Origin: Paraburkholderia sp. BL23I1N1 | GTDB taxonomy: Bacteria > Pseudomonadota > Gammaproteobacteria > Burkholderiales > Burkholderiaceae | NCBI RefSeq assembly: GCF_003610295.1 | Contig: NZ_RAPV01000002.1 | Coordinates: 992,001-1,056,000, forward strand | Length of the DNA stretch: 64,000 bases | Direction of reading: 5' to 3' | Shown here: positions 30,118-38,724 of the stretch, piece by piece | Position numbering within the stretch: the first letter of the stretch is position 1 | How the letters are laid out: the number at the start of each line of letters is the position of its first letter | The notes under the pieces: generated by a model | The model's input: only the letters and a program-made list of their open reading frames with translations | Databases searched by the model: none | Told to the model about the DNA's origin: nothing | Translations under genes and position numbers: made by a program

Positions 30118-30855
30118 CTAACTACCGGCAGCGGTAGTCCCAACTGCAACAGCAGAAGGACACGCCGGCACGGCAAAACCAGCACCCTTAGCACCTCCAA
30201 CCTTCCCCTGCGGAGCAACAGAAGCCATTCCCTGCACAGCAGCAGCAACCTGCAGCGCAATCCGCTGCAACGCAGCCCGATGCCCACTAACAAGCGCATC
30301 GTACCCGCCGCTAACCGGCTCACTCACCACACTCCGGCAGGTCATCACAGCCGTCCCACGCACAACCCGCACACTCCAGACCGCGTCGATCAACGCATGC
30401 GACCCCGGCCATGACTCGAACCGCTGCACATTCATGCTGACCCGGTACACCGGCGTGCTATCCGAATACGCCGTGCCATACACATCGATCGTGCCCAACT
30501 GCTGCGTCAAACTGGTCGACAAAGCCCGACGAATCTCGTCACCCGGCAACGAAGCCCAACGCTCCTCTTCGAGTACCTTGACCTGCGTCGGTCCCGTCTG
30601 CACCACAAGCTGATTCTTCGCCACCTGCGGCGGCACATCGATCGGCGCGACTTCGATCAGCCATGCCGGTGCAGCCGACGTCCGGGCGCTAACCGGCGCC
30701 GCAGAACCAGCAGGCGCACCGTCCGCGCCAAGCGTATAAAAGCGGCTGCTCGGCGACGAACACGCCGCCATCGCCATCAGTCCGGCCAGAGCACCGACAT
30801 AAACAGCGCCGCGCACAAGCCCGCGCGGCGGGCGGGGGAGCCGGGCAAACATCAT
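30118..30855 (-). CDS. pqiC: PqiC-family outer-membrane lipoprotein
   Basis: A 245-residue ABC-type transport auxiliary lipoprotein. The signal sequence ends in a lipobox (LAGLMAMAAC), with lipidated Cys near residue 32, followed by SSPSSRFYTLG, the start of the PqiC/YmbA domain. It anchors the PqiB needle to the outer membrane for lipid transport across the envelope. Its ATG overlaps the pqiB stop, implying translational coupling. The C-terminal 35 residues are Ala/Gly-rich. Fourth gene of the pqi operon. Confidence 0.88.
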   Translation of the reverse strand: MMFARLPRPPRGLVRGAVYVGALAGLMAMAACSSPSSRFYTLGADGAPAGSAAPVSARTSAAPAWLIEVAPIDVPPQVAKNQLVVQTGPTQVKVLEEERWASLPGDEIRRALSTSLTQQLGTIDVYGTAYSDSTPVYRVSMNVQRFESWPGSHALIDAVWSVRVVRGTAVMTCRSVVSEPVSGGYDALVSGHRAALQRIALQVAAAVQGMASVAPQGKVGGAKGAGFAVPACPSAVAVGTTAAGS

Positions 30856-32510
30856 GGTTTATCTCCTGATTTACCGCGCAACAGCGATTCCGGATGACGC
30901 TCCAGATAATCCGACAGCGCATTCAGCGACTGCAACGTGCGTGTCAGTTCCTGCAACGCCTGATGAACATCCGACTGCAACGGCGAGTCCTGTTGCAACG
31001 TCGCCTGGGCCGAACCGAAGGTCTGCTTCGCCGCGGCCAAGGTGTCGCGCGCCTCCGGCACGACTTCCTTGTCGAGTCGCGCGAACAGCTGGTCGGCATT
31101 CTTCAGCGCGCTGTTCAGGTTCGAACCGATCTGGTCGAACGGCACCTTGTCGAGCTTCTTCGCGATGTCGGCAACCTGCACCTGCAGTTCGTCGAGCGAG
31201 TTCGGAATGGTCGGCAACTCGAGCGGATCACCCGTGACGTCGACCGTGGCCGGCGGCGCTTTCGGGAAGATATCGAGCGCCACGTACAACTGGCTCGTAA
31301 TCAGATTGCCGGTGCGCAACTGGCCGCGCAGGCCGTGCTTCACGAGCTGCTGCAGCAACATTTGACCCGCCAGGGTGCCCGGCGTCGGTGCGGTTTCGCG
31401 GAAGCGCTTGCCGAGTCGGTCGGGGTACAGGTTCATCGTGACCGGCATCGTGAAGCTACGCGTCTTCGGATCGTAGTCGATGTTGATGTTGGTCACCTGG
31501 CCCAGCACGATGCCGCGGAAATCGACCGTCGCGCCGACCGACAGCCCACGCAGCGACTGGTTGAAGTTCATCACCACGCGCAACGGCACGCCGTCCGGTT
31601 CGCGCATTGCGTCCGCTTCATCCGAGCCGAGGCGGAACGTCATGTTGTTCGGCGCCTGCGCGCCCACGCCCTGGCCCGGCGGCGACTGGAACGACAAGCC
31701 GCCCACGATCACCGTCGCAAGCGACTGTGTATTCAGCCTGAAGCCGCTCGAGTCGAGCCGCAGATCGACGCCGCTCGCATGCCACCAGCGCGAATTGGTG
31801 CCGACGTACTGGTCGAACGGCGCCGACACGAAGACCTGCATCGTCACGCCGGTGCCATCTTTGTCGAGCGAAAAGCCGACCACCTGGCCAACCTGCACGC
31901 GCCGGTAGAAAATCGGCGAACCGATGTCGATCGAGCCGAGCGAGTCGCCATGCAGAACGAACTGGTGGCCCTTCTGGTCACCCGTAATAGGCGGCGGCGT
32001 TTCGAGGCCGACGAAGTTTTTCTCGGTATCGGGCGAATGGCCGGCGTCCGCGCCGATGTACGCACCCGAGAGCAGCGTGGTCAGTCCGGACACGCCGCTC
32101 GCGCCGACGCGCGGGCGCACCACCCAGAAGCGCGAATCCTTGACCGCGAAGTTTTCGCCTTCCTTGGTGAGCTGCACCTGAACCAGCACGTGCGACAGAT
32201 CTTTCGAGAGCGTGATGGTCTTCACCGAACCGACGTCGACGTCCTTGTACTTGACCTTGGTCTTGCCGGGCTCGAGGCCCTCTGCGCTGACGAACGTGAT
32301 CGTGATCGTCGGACCTTTTTCGGTTACCGACTTGATCACGAGCGCGACACCGATCAGCGCGGCGATCAGCGGGATCACCCAGACGAGCGAGGGCAGCCAG
32401 CGGCGGCGCGGCTCGATATCGGGGTCCGGCAATTGAGGAGGCAGCTTGGGTCCGTTCGAATCGTTGCGCGGCGCATCGGAGGCGGGCGTCGGTCCTTGCG
32501 GGCTAGTCAT
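30852..32510 (-). CDS. pqiB: Intermembrane lipid transport protein PqiB
   Basis: A 552-residue periplasm-spanning protein with a single N-terminal membrane anchor (WLPSLVWVIPLIAALIGVAL) and three MCE domains (starting near KGPTITITFVSAEGLEPGKT, KGHQFVLHGDSLGSIDIG and PDGVPLRVVMNFNQSLRGLS) followed by a long helical C-terminus that forms the needle. It bridges inner and outer membranes to move lipids. Start overlaps pqiA2 and stop overlaps pqiC, so the genes form a tightly coupled operon. Confidence 0.93.
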   Translation of the reverse strand: MTSPQGPTPASDAPRNDSNGPKLPPQLPDPDIEPRRRWLPSLVWVIPLIAALIGVALVIKSVTEKGPTITITFVSAEGLEPGKTKVKYKDVDVGSVKTITLSKDLSHVLVQVQLTKEGENFAVKDSRFWVVRPRVGASGVSGLTTLLSGAYIGADAGHSPDTEKNFVGLETPPPITGDQKGHQFVLHGDSLGSIDIGSPIFYRRVQVGQVVGFSLDKDGTGVTMQVFVSAPFDQYVGTNSRWWHASGVDLRLDSSGFRLNTQSLATVIVGGLSFQSPPGQGVGAQAPNNMTFRLGSDEADAMREPDGVPLRVVMNFNQSLRGLSVGATVDFRGIVLGQVTNINIDYDPKTRSFTMPVTMNLYPDRLGKRFRETAPTPGTLAGQMLLQQLVKHGLRGQLRTGNLITSQLYVALDIFPKAPPATVDVTGDPLELPTIPNSLDELQVQVADIAKKLDKVPFDQIGSNLNSALKNADQLFARLDKEVVPEARDTLAAAKQTFGSAQATLQQDSPLQSDVHQALQELTRTLQSLNALSDYLERHPESLLRGKSGDKP

Positions 32511-33153
32511 GGTCGAGGTCCTGAGGTTTTTGGGAACTGCTTTCCACGTTGTCCCAGATGAGCCGTGGATCGAATTGCATGGATGCCATCATCGTCAGAA
32601 TCACCACGGAGCCGAAGGCGATTGCGCCTGGCCCGGCCGTGATCACGGCCAGCGATTTGAAACGAACCAGCGCGACTGTCAGCGTGACGACGAACACGTC
32701 GAGCATCGACCAGCGCCCGATCTTTTCGACCATCCGGTACAGCGTGGTGCGCTGATCCGGCCGCCAGCGCGAACGGCGCTGCGCGGTGACGGTGAGCAGC
32801 ACGAGCACACTGAGCTTGAGCATCGGCACCATGATGCTGGCGATAAACACGATCACGGCCAACGGCCAGTCGCCCGAGGTCCAGAAGTACACGACACCGC
32901 TCATGATGGTGTCGTCTTCCGAGCCGAGCAGCGACGAGGTGTGCATCACCGGCAGCAAATTCGCGGGAATATACAGCAAGGCCGCCGCAATCAGCAGTGC
33001 CCAGGTGCGCATCAGGCTGTCAGGGTGGCGCGTGTGGAGGACTGCGCCGCAGCGTCCGCAGTGCTGCGGCGTGGCGGAGCGGATGCGCGGCTCGACGCGT
33101 CCGCACGCGTGGCACGCGACCATCCCCGCGCGTTTCGCAGTCACGTATTTCAT
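32503..33153 (-). CDS. pqiA: PqiA domain protein, second half
   Basis: A 216-residue inner-membrane protein with an N-terminal zinc-ribbon (CHACGRVEPR and CGRCGAVL) and four membrane helices (for example LLIAAALLYIPANLLPVM). It corresponds to the second PqiA domain of the fused E. coli PqiA. ATG 33153 was selected because the 40 extra upstream residues overlap the preceding gene's end and are Arg-rich. It begins 7 bp after the first pqiA gene and overlaps pqiB by 8 bp. Confidence 0.88.
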   Translation of the reverse strand: MKYVTAKRAGMVACHACGRVEPRIRSATPQHCGRCGAVLHTRHPDSLMRTWALLIAAALLYIPANLLPVMHTSSLLGSEDDTIMSGVVYFWTSGDWPLAVIVFIASIMVPMLKLSVLVLLTVTAQRRSRWRPDQRTTLYRMVEKIGRWSMLDVFVVTLTVALVRFKSLAVITAGPGAIAFGSVVILTMMASMQFDPRLIWDNVESSSQKPQDLDHD

Positions 33154-33160
33154 CGTGCGT

Positions 33161-33916
33161 TCATCCCTGGTGCGGCGCCGGCGGCACGCCCGGCGGCAAT
33201 GCGGATTGAACCGTGCCTTGTACATCAGGCGGCGCGGGCGGCCCGTTAAGCGAACTGCCGGCAACCGCCGCACTATCCGTGGTGGTGCCCGGCAGCGGTT
33301 TCTTGCTGCGTTCGCGCATTTCGTCGGCGAGGTCCCACAGCACGCGCGGATCGAACGTGACGACCACCGCGATCATCAGCGTCAGCACGCCGAATGCGAA
33401 TAGCGCCGCTTCGGGAATCACGCGCGCGAGACTCACCATCTTCACGATGGTAATCAGCACGCCGAGCATGAACACTTCGATCATGCCCCACGGCCGCACG
33501 AATTGAATGGCCCGCAGCACGCGGTTGAAGGCGAGCGGCACGTAGCCGGCGCGCAGCGGGATCAGCACGTAAAGCAGCGCGACCAGCTCGGTCAGGGGGA
33601 ACAGAATGGTCGAGCAGAACACCATGACGGCGACGATCTGCATGTCCTCGCCCCATAACGCGACGAGCGCGCCGAACAACGTGGTTTGCGAGGTGATGCC
33701 ACTGGTTTCGAGTTCGACGATCGGGAAGGCCTGGGCGATGACGAAGGTGATCAGCGCAGCCAGTGTCATTGCGCAGATGCTGTCGAGCTTGCGGGAGATG
33801 CCGCTATAGAGCGTCGCGCCGCAGCGCGGACAGCGCGCGACCGCCCTTCCGGCAAGCCGGGGCTTGCGGACCAGCGTATCGCATTCATGGCACGCGATCA
33901 GGTTGTCATGTTCCAT
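33161..33916 (-). CDS. pqiA: PqiA domain protein, first half
   Basis: A 251-residue inner-membrane protein with an N-terminal rubredoxin-like zinc ribbon (ACHECDTLVRKP and RCPRCGATL) and four hydrophobic helices (MTLAALITFVIAQAFPIVEL and others). Together with the downstream gene it reconstitutes the two-domain PqiA that recruits lipids to PqiB. The C-terminus is a Pro-rich cytoplasmic tail. First gene of the pqi operon. Confidence 0.88.
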   Translation of the reverse strand: MEHDNLIACHECDTLVRKPRLAGRAVARCPRCGATLYSGISRKLDSICAMTLAALITFVIAQAFPIVELETSGITSQTTLFGALVALWGEDMQIVAVMVFCSTILFPLTELVALLYVLIPLRAGYVPLAFNRVLRAIQFVRPWGMIEVFMLGVLITIVKMVSLARVIPEAALFAFGVLTLMIAVVVTFDPRVLWDLADEMRERSKKPLPGTTTDSAAVAGSSLNGPPAPPDVQGTVQSALPPGVPPAPHQG

Positions 33917-34320
33917 ACGGCAGAAGGGCTAACCACGTGAGGAAAGGCGTGCAATGCCGAATTCAGGGCAGGGCTGAAGAAAGCGTGGAGCAATAGTACC
34001 AAACGCGCTTTGCTGCTGGGATGGCCGTTGCAAATGGTGCGGCGTGAGTCATGCGGTGTCGGCGTGGACACTAGTCTTACACAAACTCGACTGATTCTGA
34101 CAGCCTCCGTCCCCAATTGTTCAACACAGCTTTGTACGTAGGAAAGTTTTCGTCCTGGCGGCTTCAGCCAGCTTTTTCCGCTTGCGGTAGCATGGCGGCC
34201 TTGGCGTGTGCCGCGGCCGCCATGTTGACTATCGACTCGCACGTTGCAGCATGCATGCGCATGCGTGGAATAGCGGAGCCAGCCGCGCCGTTAACTTCTC
34301 TTAGCTTGCGTTGATCTGTC
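33917..34320. other. Intergenic region, divergent promoters
   Basis: A 404-bp gap between divergent pqiA and the cytochrome b561 gene. It must hold promoters for both. Small open frames (34117-34314 plus, 34164-34361 minus) overlap each other antisense and have no ribosome site or recognisable sequence, so I do not call genes here. No clear -35/-10 pair or operator was recognised. Confidence 0.5.
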
Positions 34321-34881
34321 ATGTCACTCAATCCTTCTTTCGGTGGCCGGGAGTCGTACACGCGGACCGCTATCGCTTTTCACTGGCTGATCGCGCTCCT
34401 GATCGTATGCGGCTTCGCGCTCGGCTGGGTGATGACCGACATCCCCGGCTTCACGCCCACCAAGCTGCGCTACTTCTCCTGGCACAAATGGATCGGCGTG
34501 ACGGTGTTCGCGCTCGCCGTGGTGCGCATTCTGTGGCGCGCCACCCACGGCGCTCCGCCGATGCCGCGCCGCATGCCGGCCTGGCAGCGCGGCGCGGCGC
34601 ATCTCACGCACCTGCTGCTTTACGCGCTGATGATCGTGATTCCCGCCTCCGGCTATCTGTATAGCTCGGCGGCCAACGTGCCGGTGGTGTACCTCGGTCT
34701 GATTCCGCTGCCGCGCCTGATCGCACCGGATCCGCATCTCAAGGAGCTGCTGAAGAACGTGCACATCGCGCTGAATTACACCTTGCTCGTGCTGGTCGCG
34801 TTGCACGTCGCGGCGGCGCTCAAGCATCAATGGTTGGACCGCGACGGCCTGCTGTCGCGCATGCTCCCTTTCATCAAATAA
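34321..34881 (+). CDS. Cytochrome b561
   Basis: A 186-residue di-haem b561 membrane protein with four transmembrane helices. Probable haem-ligand histidines are visible in IAFHWLIALLIVCGF, SWHKWIGV, LTHLLLYALMI and LVALHVAAALKH. It transfers electrons across the inner membrane, for example from ubiquinol. The two YceI genes follow at 8 and 66 bp, a common trio in proteobacteria, suggesting linked quinone or lipid-soluble redox function. Confidence 0.92.
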   Translation: MSLNPSFGGRESYTRTAIAFHWLIALLIVCGFALGWVMTDIPGFTPTKLRYFSWHKWIGVTVFALAVVRILWRATHGAPPMPRRMPAWQRGAAHLTHLLLYALMIVIPASGYLYSSAANVPVVYLGLIPLPRLIAPDPHLKELLKNVHIALNYTLLVLVALHVAAALKHQWLDRDGLLSRMLPFIK

Positions 34882-34889
34882 GGATAACC

Positions 34890-35453
34890 ATGAAAGTTTC
34901 GTTTTATCGCTACATGCTCGCCGCATTCGCAGCGGCTTCGCTGACCGCGGCCGGCAGTGCGCTTGCGCAGGTAGACGTCGCCAGGAGTTCGGTGACGGCA
35001 ACCTCGAAGCAGATGAACGTGCCGGTGGAAGGCAAATTCGGTAAATTCACCGCGCAAGTGAAGTTCGATCCGGCAAAACCGGCCGATGGCAGCGCGCAGT
35101 TCAGCATCGATGTCGGCAGTTACGATCTCGGTGACGAAAGCTACAACGATCAGGTGCGCGGCAAGGACTGGTTCGACGCGAAGACCTATCCGACTGCGAC
35201 CTTCGTGTCGAGCGCGATCGCCCCGGCCGGCGGCAATCAGTTCAAGGTCACCGGCAAGCTGACCATCAAGGGTAAATCGCAGACCGTCGTGGTGCCGGTC
35301 ACGGTCGCCCAGCAGGGCGCGACGCAGACGTTCGACGGGTCGTTGCCGATCAAGCGCTCGCAATTCGACATCGGCACCGGCGAATGGAAAGACACTTCGG
35401 TGGTCGCCGATGACGTGGTGATCAAGTTTCATATCGTCGCAGCACACAAGTGA
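34890..35453 (+). CDS. YceI family periplasmic protein, first copy
   Basis: A 187-residue lipocalin-like YceI protein with a signal peptide (YMLAAFAAASLTAAGSALAQ). The mature part has the beta-barrel pattern and motifs such as KDWFDAKTYPTATF and VTGKLTIKGKSQTV. YceI proteins bind isoprenoid quinone-like lipids. ATG 34890 follows AAGGATAA and lies 8 bp after the b561 stop, so the genes are co-transcribed. Confidence 0.92.
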   Translation: MKVSFYRYMLAAFAAASLTAAGSALAQVDVARSSVTATSKQMNVPVEGKFGKFTAQVKFDPAKPADGSAQFSIDVGSYDLGDESYNDQVRGKDWFDAKTYPTATFVSSAIAPAGGNQFKVTGKLTIKGKSQTVVVPVTVAQQGATQTFDGSLPIKRSQFDIGTGEWKDTSVVADDVVIKFHIVAAHK

Positions 35454-35519
35454 CGTTCGCCGCGCTCTTTGAGCGCGGCCGCTTTCCTTCAAGCATTCAA
35501 GAAACACAAGGAGCCTGAA

Positions 35520-36101
35520 TTGAAAACTTCCCTGTTGATCGCCGTCGGCGCATTGGCCTCTTCTGTCTCGCTCGGTGCGTTTGCCGCCGCCGACACTTAT
35601 CAACTCGACCCGACCCACACGTATCCGAGCTTCGAGGCGGACCACTTCGGCGGCCTCTCGGTGTGGCGCGGCAAGTTCACCAAGACGTCGGGCACGGTTA
35701 CGCTCGACCGCGCGGCGAAAACCGGCACGGTGGATGTGACGGTTGATCCGGCCTCGGTCGAGACCGGCAACAGCAAGCTCGACGAGCATGTGAAATCGGA
35801 CGAATTCTTCGACGTCGCCAAGTATCCGTCGGTGACCTACAAAGGGACTGATATCAAGTTCGACGGCGACAAGCCAGTCGAAGTGGTCGGCAGCCTGACG
35901 ATGCATGGCGTGACCAAGCCGCTGAATCTGAAGGTCGAATCGTTCAAGTGCATGCCGCATCCGGTGCTCAAGCGCGAAGTATGCGGTGTGGAAGCGAGCG
36001 CGCATTTCAACCGCGGCGATTTCGGCATGGATTTCGGCGCCAGATATGGCTTCAGCTTGGATACCAAGCTGCATATTCAGGCAGAGGGCATCAAGCAATA
36101 A
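35520..36101 (+). CDS. YceI family periplasmic protein, second copy
   Basis: A 193-residue YceI protein with a signal peptide ([19 protein letters not shown]). The mature domain shows [33 protein letters not shown] and [19 protein letters not shown] place the start at TTG 35520 because AAGGAG lies 7 bp upstream and the signal peptide begins directly there; a longer frame back to 35469 has no signal-like N-terminus. Third gene of the b561-yceI-yceI unit; a Rho-independent terminator follows. Confidence 0.9.
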   Translation: MKTSLLIAVGALASSVSLGAFAAADTYQLDPTHTYPSFEADHFGGLSVWRGKFTKTSGTVTLDRAAKTGTVDVTVDPASVETGNSKLDEHVKSDEFFDVAKYPSVTYKGTDIKFDGDKPVEVVGSLTMHGVTKPLNLKVESFKCMPHPVLKREVCGVEASAHFNRGDFGMDFGARYGFSLDTKLHIQAEGIKQ

Positions 36102-36178
36102 GCGCTTTAACGCGCTTTAACGCGCCTTTCGCCGGGTCGTATTGAGTACCGCTTATGGCGCTGCCGTTGCGCCGCAAC

Positions 36179-36219
36179 AAAAAACCGCTTCGTTCGCTTT
36201 CGCGATGAAGCGGTTTTTT
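36179..36219 (+). terminator. Rho-independent terminator after yceI
   Basis: AAAAAACCGCTTC pairs with GAAGCGGTTTTTT around a loop at about 36192-36206; the T6 run at 36214-36219 completes a standard terminator for the b561-yceI operon. The rest of the 298-bp gap up to the MFS gene at 36400 contains no gene that I can support. Confidence 0.85.
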
Positions 36220-36399
36220 ATTGCCCGGTTGAACCACGGGAAGCCTTGTGCAGCGGTCACGGGTCATTTGCCGCTCGCGCTGGTTTAATTTTTCAGGTAC
36301 ACAGAGCGCTGGTTCCGTACTGGTTGTGCGCGCACCCAGTCGGGCAATATCCGGCGTAAGACCTGCGTCAATAATATTTCGCGCGCATTGGAGATCTGC

Positions 36400-37677
36400 A
36401 TGAATGCAACGACATCGGCAAGCCTGGCGGGGAGCCGGCAGAATTCGTGGCGCGCGGTGGTCGCCGCCTCGATCGGTAACGCGCTGGAATGGTTCGATCT
36501 GGTGGTGTACGGTTTTTTCGCGGTCATCATCGCGAAGCTGTTTTTCCCGGCGGGTAACGACACCGTTTCGCTGCTGCTGACGCTCGGCACCTTCGGCGTG
36601 TCGTTCTTCATGCGGCCGCTCGGCGCGATCGTGATCGGTGCTTACGCCGACCGCGCCGGACGCAAGGCGGCGCTCACGCTGTCGATCCTGCTGATGATGT
36701 GCGGCACGCTGGTCATCGCGGTTCTGCCGACGTATCAGAGCATCGGCATTGCCGCGCCCGTGATTCTCGTCATGGCGCGACTGATGCAAGGCTTTTCGGC
36801 TGGCGGCGAGTTCGGCAGCGCCACGGCTTTTCTCGCGGAACACGTGCCGGGGCGGCGGGGTTTCTTCGCGAGCTGGCAGGTCGCGAGCCAGGGGCTCACC
36901 ACGCTGCTCGCGGCCGGCTTCGGCGTGCTGCTGACCGGCAAGCTGTCTCCGGAGCAGATGGCTTCATGGGGCTGGCGCGTGCCGTTTTTCTTCGGTCTGC
37001 TGATCGGGCCGGTCGCGTGGTACATCCGCACCAAACTCGACGAAACGCCCGAGTTTCTCGCGGCGGAAACCACCGCGACGCCGCTGCGCGATACCTTCAC
37101 CAGCCAGAAGCTGCGCCTCGTGATTGCGATCGGCGTGGTGGTGCTCGGTACGGTGTCGACCTATCTGGTGTTGTTCATGCCGACGTACGGTGTGAAGCAA
37201 TTGGGGTTGGCGCCTTCGGTTGCGTTTGCGGCGATTGCGCTGACCGGCGCGATCCAGATGGTGTTTTCGCCGCTGGTCGGTCATCTGTCGGACCGCCACG
37301 GGCGTACCACGATCATGCTGATCTCGGCGCTGCTGCTTCTCATCCTGATCAATCCGGCCTTTGTGTATCTGGTCGCGCATCCGACCTTCGGCACGCTGAT
37401 CGCGCTGCAGATCGTGTTCGGCTTTCTGATGACGGGCTACTTCGCGGCGCTGCCGGGTTTGCTCTCCGAGATGTTCCCGGTGCAGACGCGGACGACCGGC
37501 ATGTCGCTGGCCTATAACATCGCCGTGACGATCTTCGGCGGCTTCGGGCCGTTCATCATTGCGTGGCTGATCAGCTTCACGGGGTCGAAGGCCGCGCCGA
37601 GCTACTACATGATTTTTGCGGCGGGCGTGAGCCTGGTGGCGTTGATGGCGGCGCGGCGCAAGCTTGGGTTTCGCTAA
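36400..37677 (+). CDS. MHS-type MFS transporter
   Basis: A 425-residue twelve-helix transporter of the metabolite:H+ symporter branch (relatives of CitA, KgtP and ProP). The loop 2-3 signature AYADRAGRKAALTLSI is clear, as are IGNALEWFDLVVYGFFA in helix 1 and LMQGFSAGGEFGSATAFLAE in helix 4, both typical of this branch. Substrate is probably an organic acid but is not proven. ATG 36400 is preferred to 36388. A strong terminator follows at 37703, directly ahead of the group II intron insertion. Confidence 0.88.
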   Translation: MNATTSASLAGSRQNSWRAVVAASIGNALEWFDLVVYGFFAVIIAKLFFPAGNDTVSLLLTLGTFGVSFFMRPLGAIVIGAYADRAGRKAALTLSILLMMCGTLVIAVLPTYQSIGIAAPVILVMARLMQGFSAGGEFGSATAFLAEHVPGRRGFFASWQVASQGLTTLLAAGFGVLLTGKLSPEQMASWGWRVPFFFGLLIGPVAWYIRTKLDETPEFLAAETTATPLRDTFTSQKLRLVIAIGVVVLGTVSTYLVLFMPTYGVKQLGLAPSVAFAAIALTGAIQMVFSPLVGHLSDRHGRTTIMLISALLLLILINPAFVYLVAHPTFGTLIALQIVFGFLMTGYFAALPGLLSEMFPVQTRTTGMSLAYNIAVTIFGGFGPFIIAWLISFTGSKAAPSYYMIFAAGVSLVALMAARRKLGFR

Positions 37678-37702
37678 AGCGCGGCAAAGGCGGTAAACGC
37701 CA

Positions 37703-37736
37703 AAAGGCCGGTTCGAGAGAACCGGCCTTTCTTATT
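37703..37736. terminator. Terminator at intron insertion site
   Basis: AAAGGCCGGTTC pairs with GAACCGGCCTTT around GAGA, followed by CTTATT. It ends the MFS transcript. Before intron insertion it would also have served the convergent secF gene. The outer group II intron starts immediately after TTATT, the placement expected for group IIC introns. Confidence 0.88.
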
Positions 37737-38724
37737 GTGCGCCGAGCATGCGCAACAGCTTGGGGGTGTGAGTCCCCTGTCCAACCTGATGGTGGTGAAG
37801 GACTAGCGAAACGCAAGGGCGTCGTCGTGAGGCGGGGTCTGAAGGAAGCGTGTAGCAAAGCCATGACCTGACGAACAGAAACCAGATGCGAGGCCTACCT
37901 GGCCGGACGAGCAAGCAATTGATTGCGAAGTCCATAGCCATCAAGGGCTGGGGTGGTAGATCTGGCAGGTGTGTGGGGAAGGCGGTTGCGCTTACCTCGG
38001 GAGGCCTGCACGGCGTCCTGAAATGAGGACTGAGCGGCTCGCAAGGGCCGTTGACCACCGTGCAGGAGTCAGCAGAGGGCATATTGTGCGCTGGGCAGCG
38101 CGTTGTTCCGGAGGGTTGAAGTCCCTCTGGCGCTCGGATGAGGGGCGCCATATCCGAAAGCGGGGGTAATGCCTCGCTGGCCGGAGAGAGGTGGGAAGGT
38201 ATGGAGACGTCTAACCGGGCACGAAGGCGAAAGCCGGAAACGGACAAGGCGGACCTGAAGCCATCATCTCGCAGTACTCCGGAGGGCAGGGTGTCCGCCG
38301 CGAGGCGGAATCCGAAGGGCATGAGGAGAAGTACCGGGCCGTAGTCGATGGGGGCTGCCCCGATGACGAACCGGTCGGCCAAAGGTGGGGTAAGGTCGAG
38401 CCTGCACTATGGAGGCGAAGGCGTTCTCATTCACCCACCGCACCAAGGTGTTTGCGGACGGCACGGTACGGAAGAACAGCGTGTGACCCCAGGAGAACTG
38501 GCACAGTCCGCGGGTGGCACCGCGGGAAGTGAGCCTATAAGCGAGGAGCGAAGTGGCGAGCGGTGCTGTGTCAGTAGTCGGACGGCTGAGTAGTACCTGA
38601 AGCGTGGCCAAAACTACGTGACCGAGCGATCGGCGACAGAAGTGGGTCGGGGAAGGCAGCCGGCGAAGATGATTGGGAAGAACCCGGACGACAGTGAGTA
38701 AGGACACGGAGGAGGATCAGTTCC

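Noticed and set aside
34117..34361. Small genes in the pqiA-b561 gap
   Set aside because: Overlapping antisense frames without ribosome sites or recognisable sequence.
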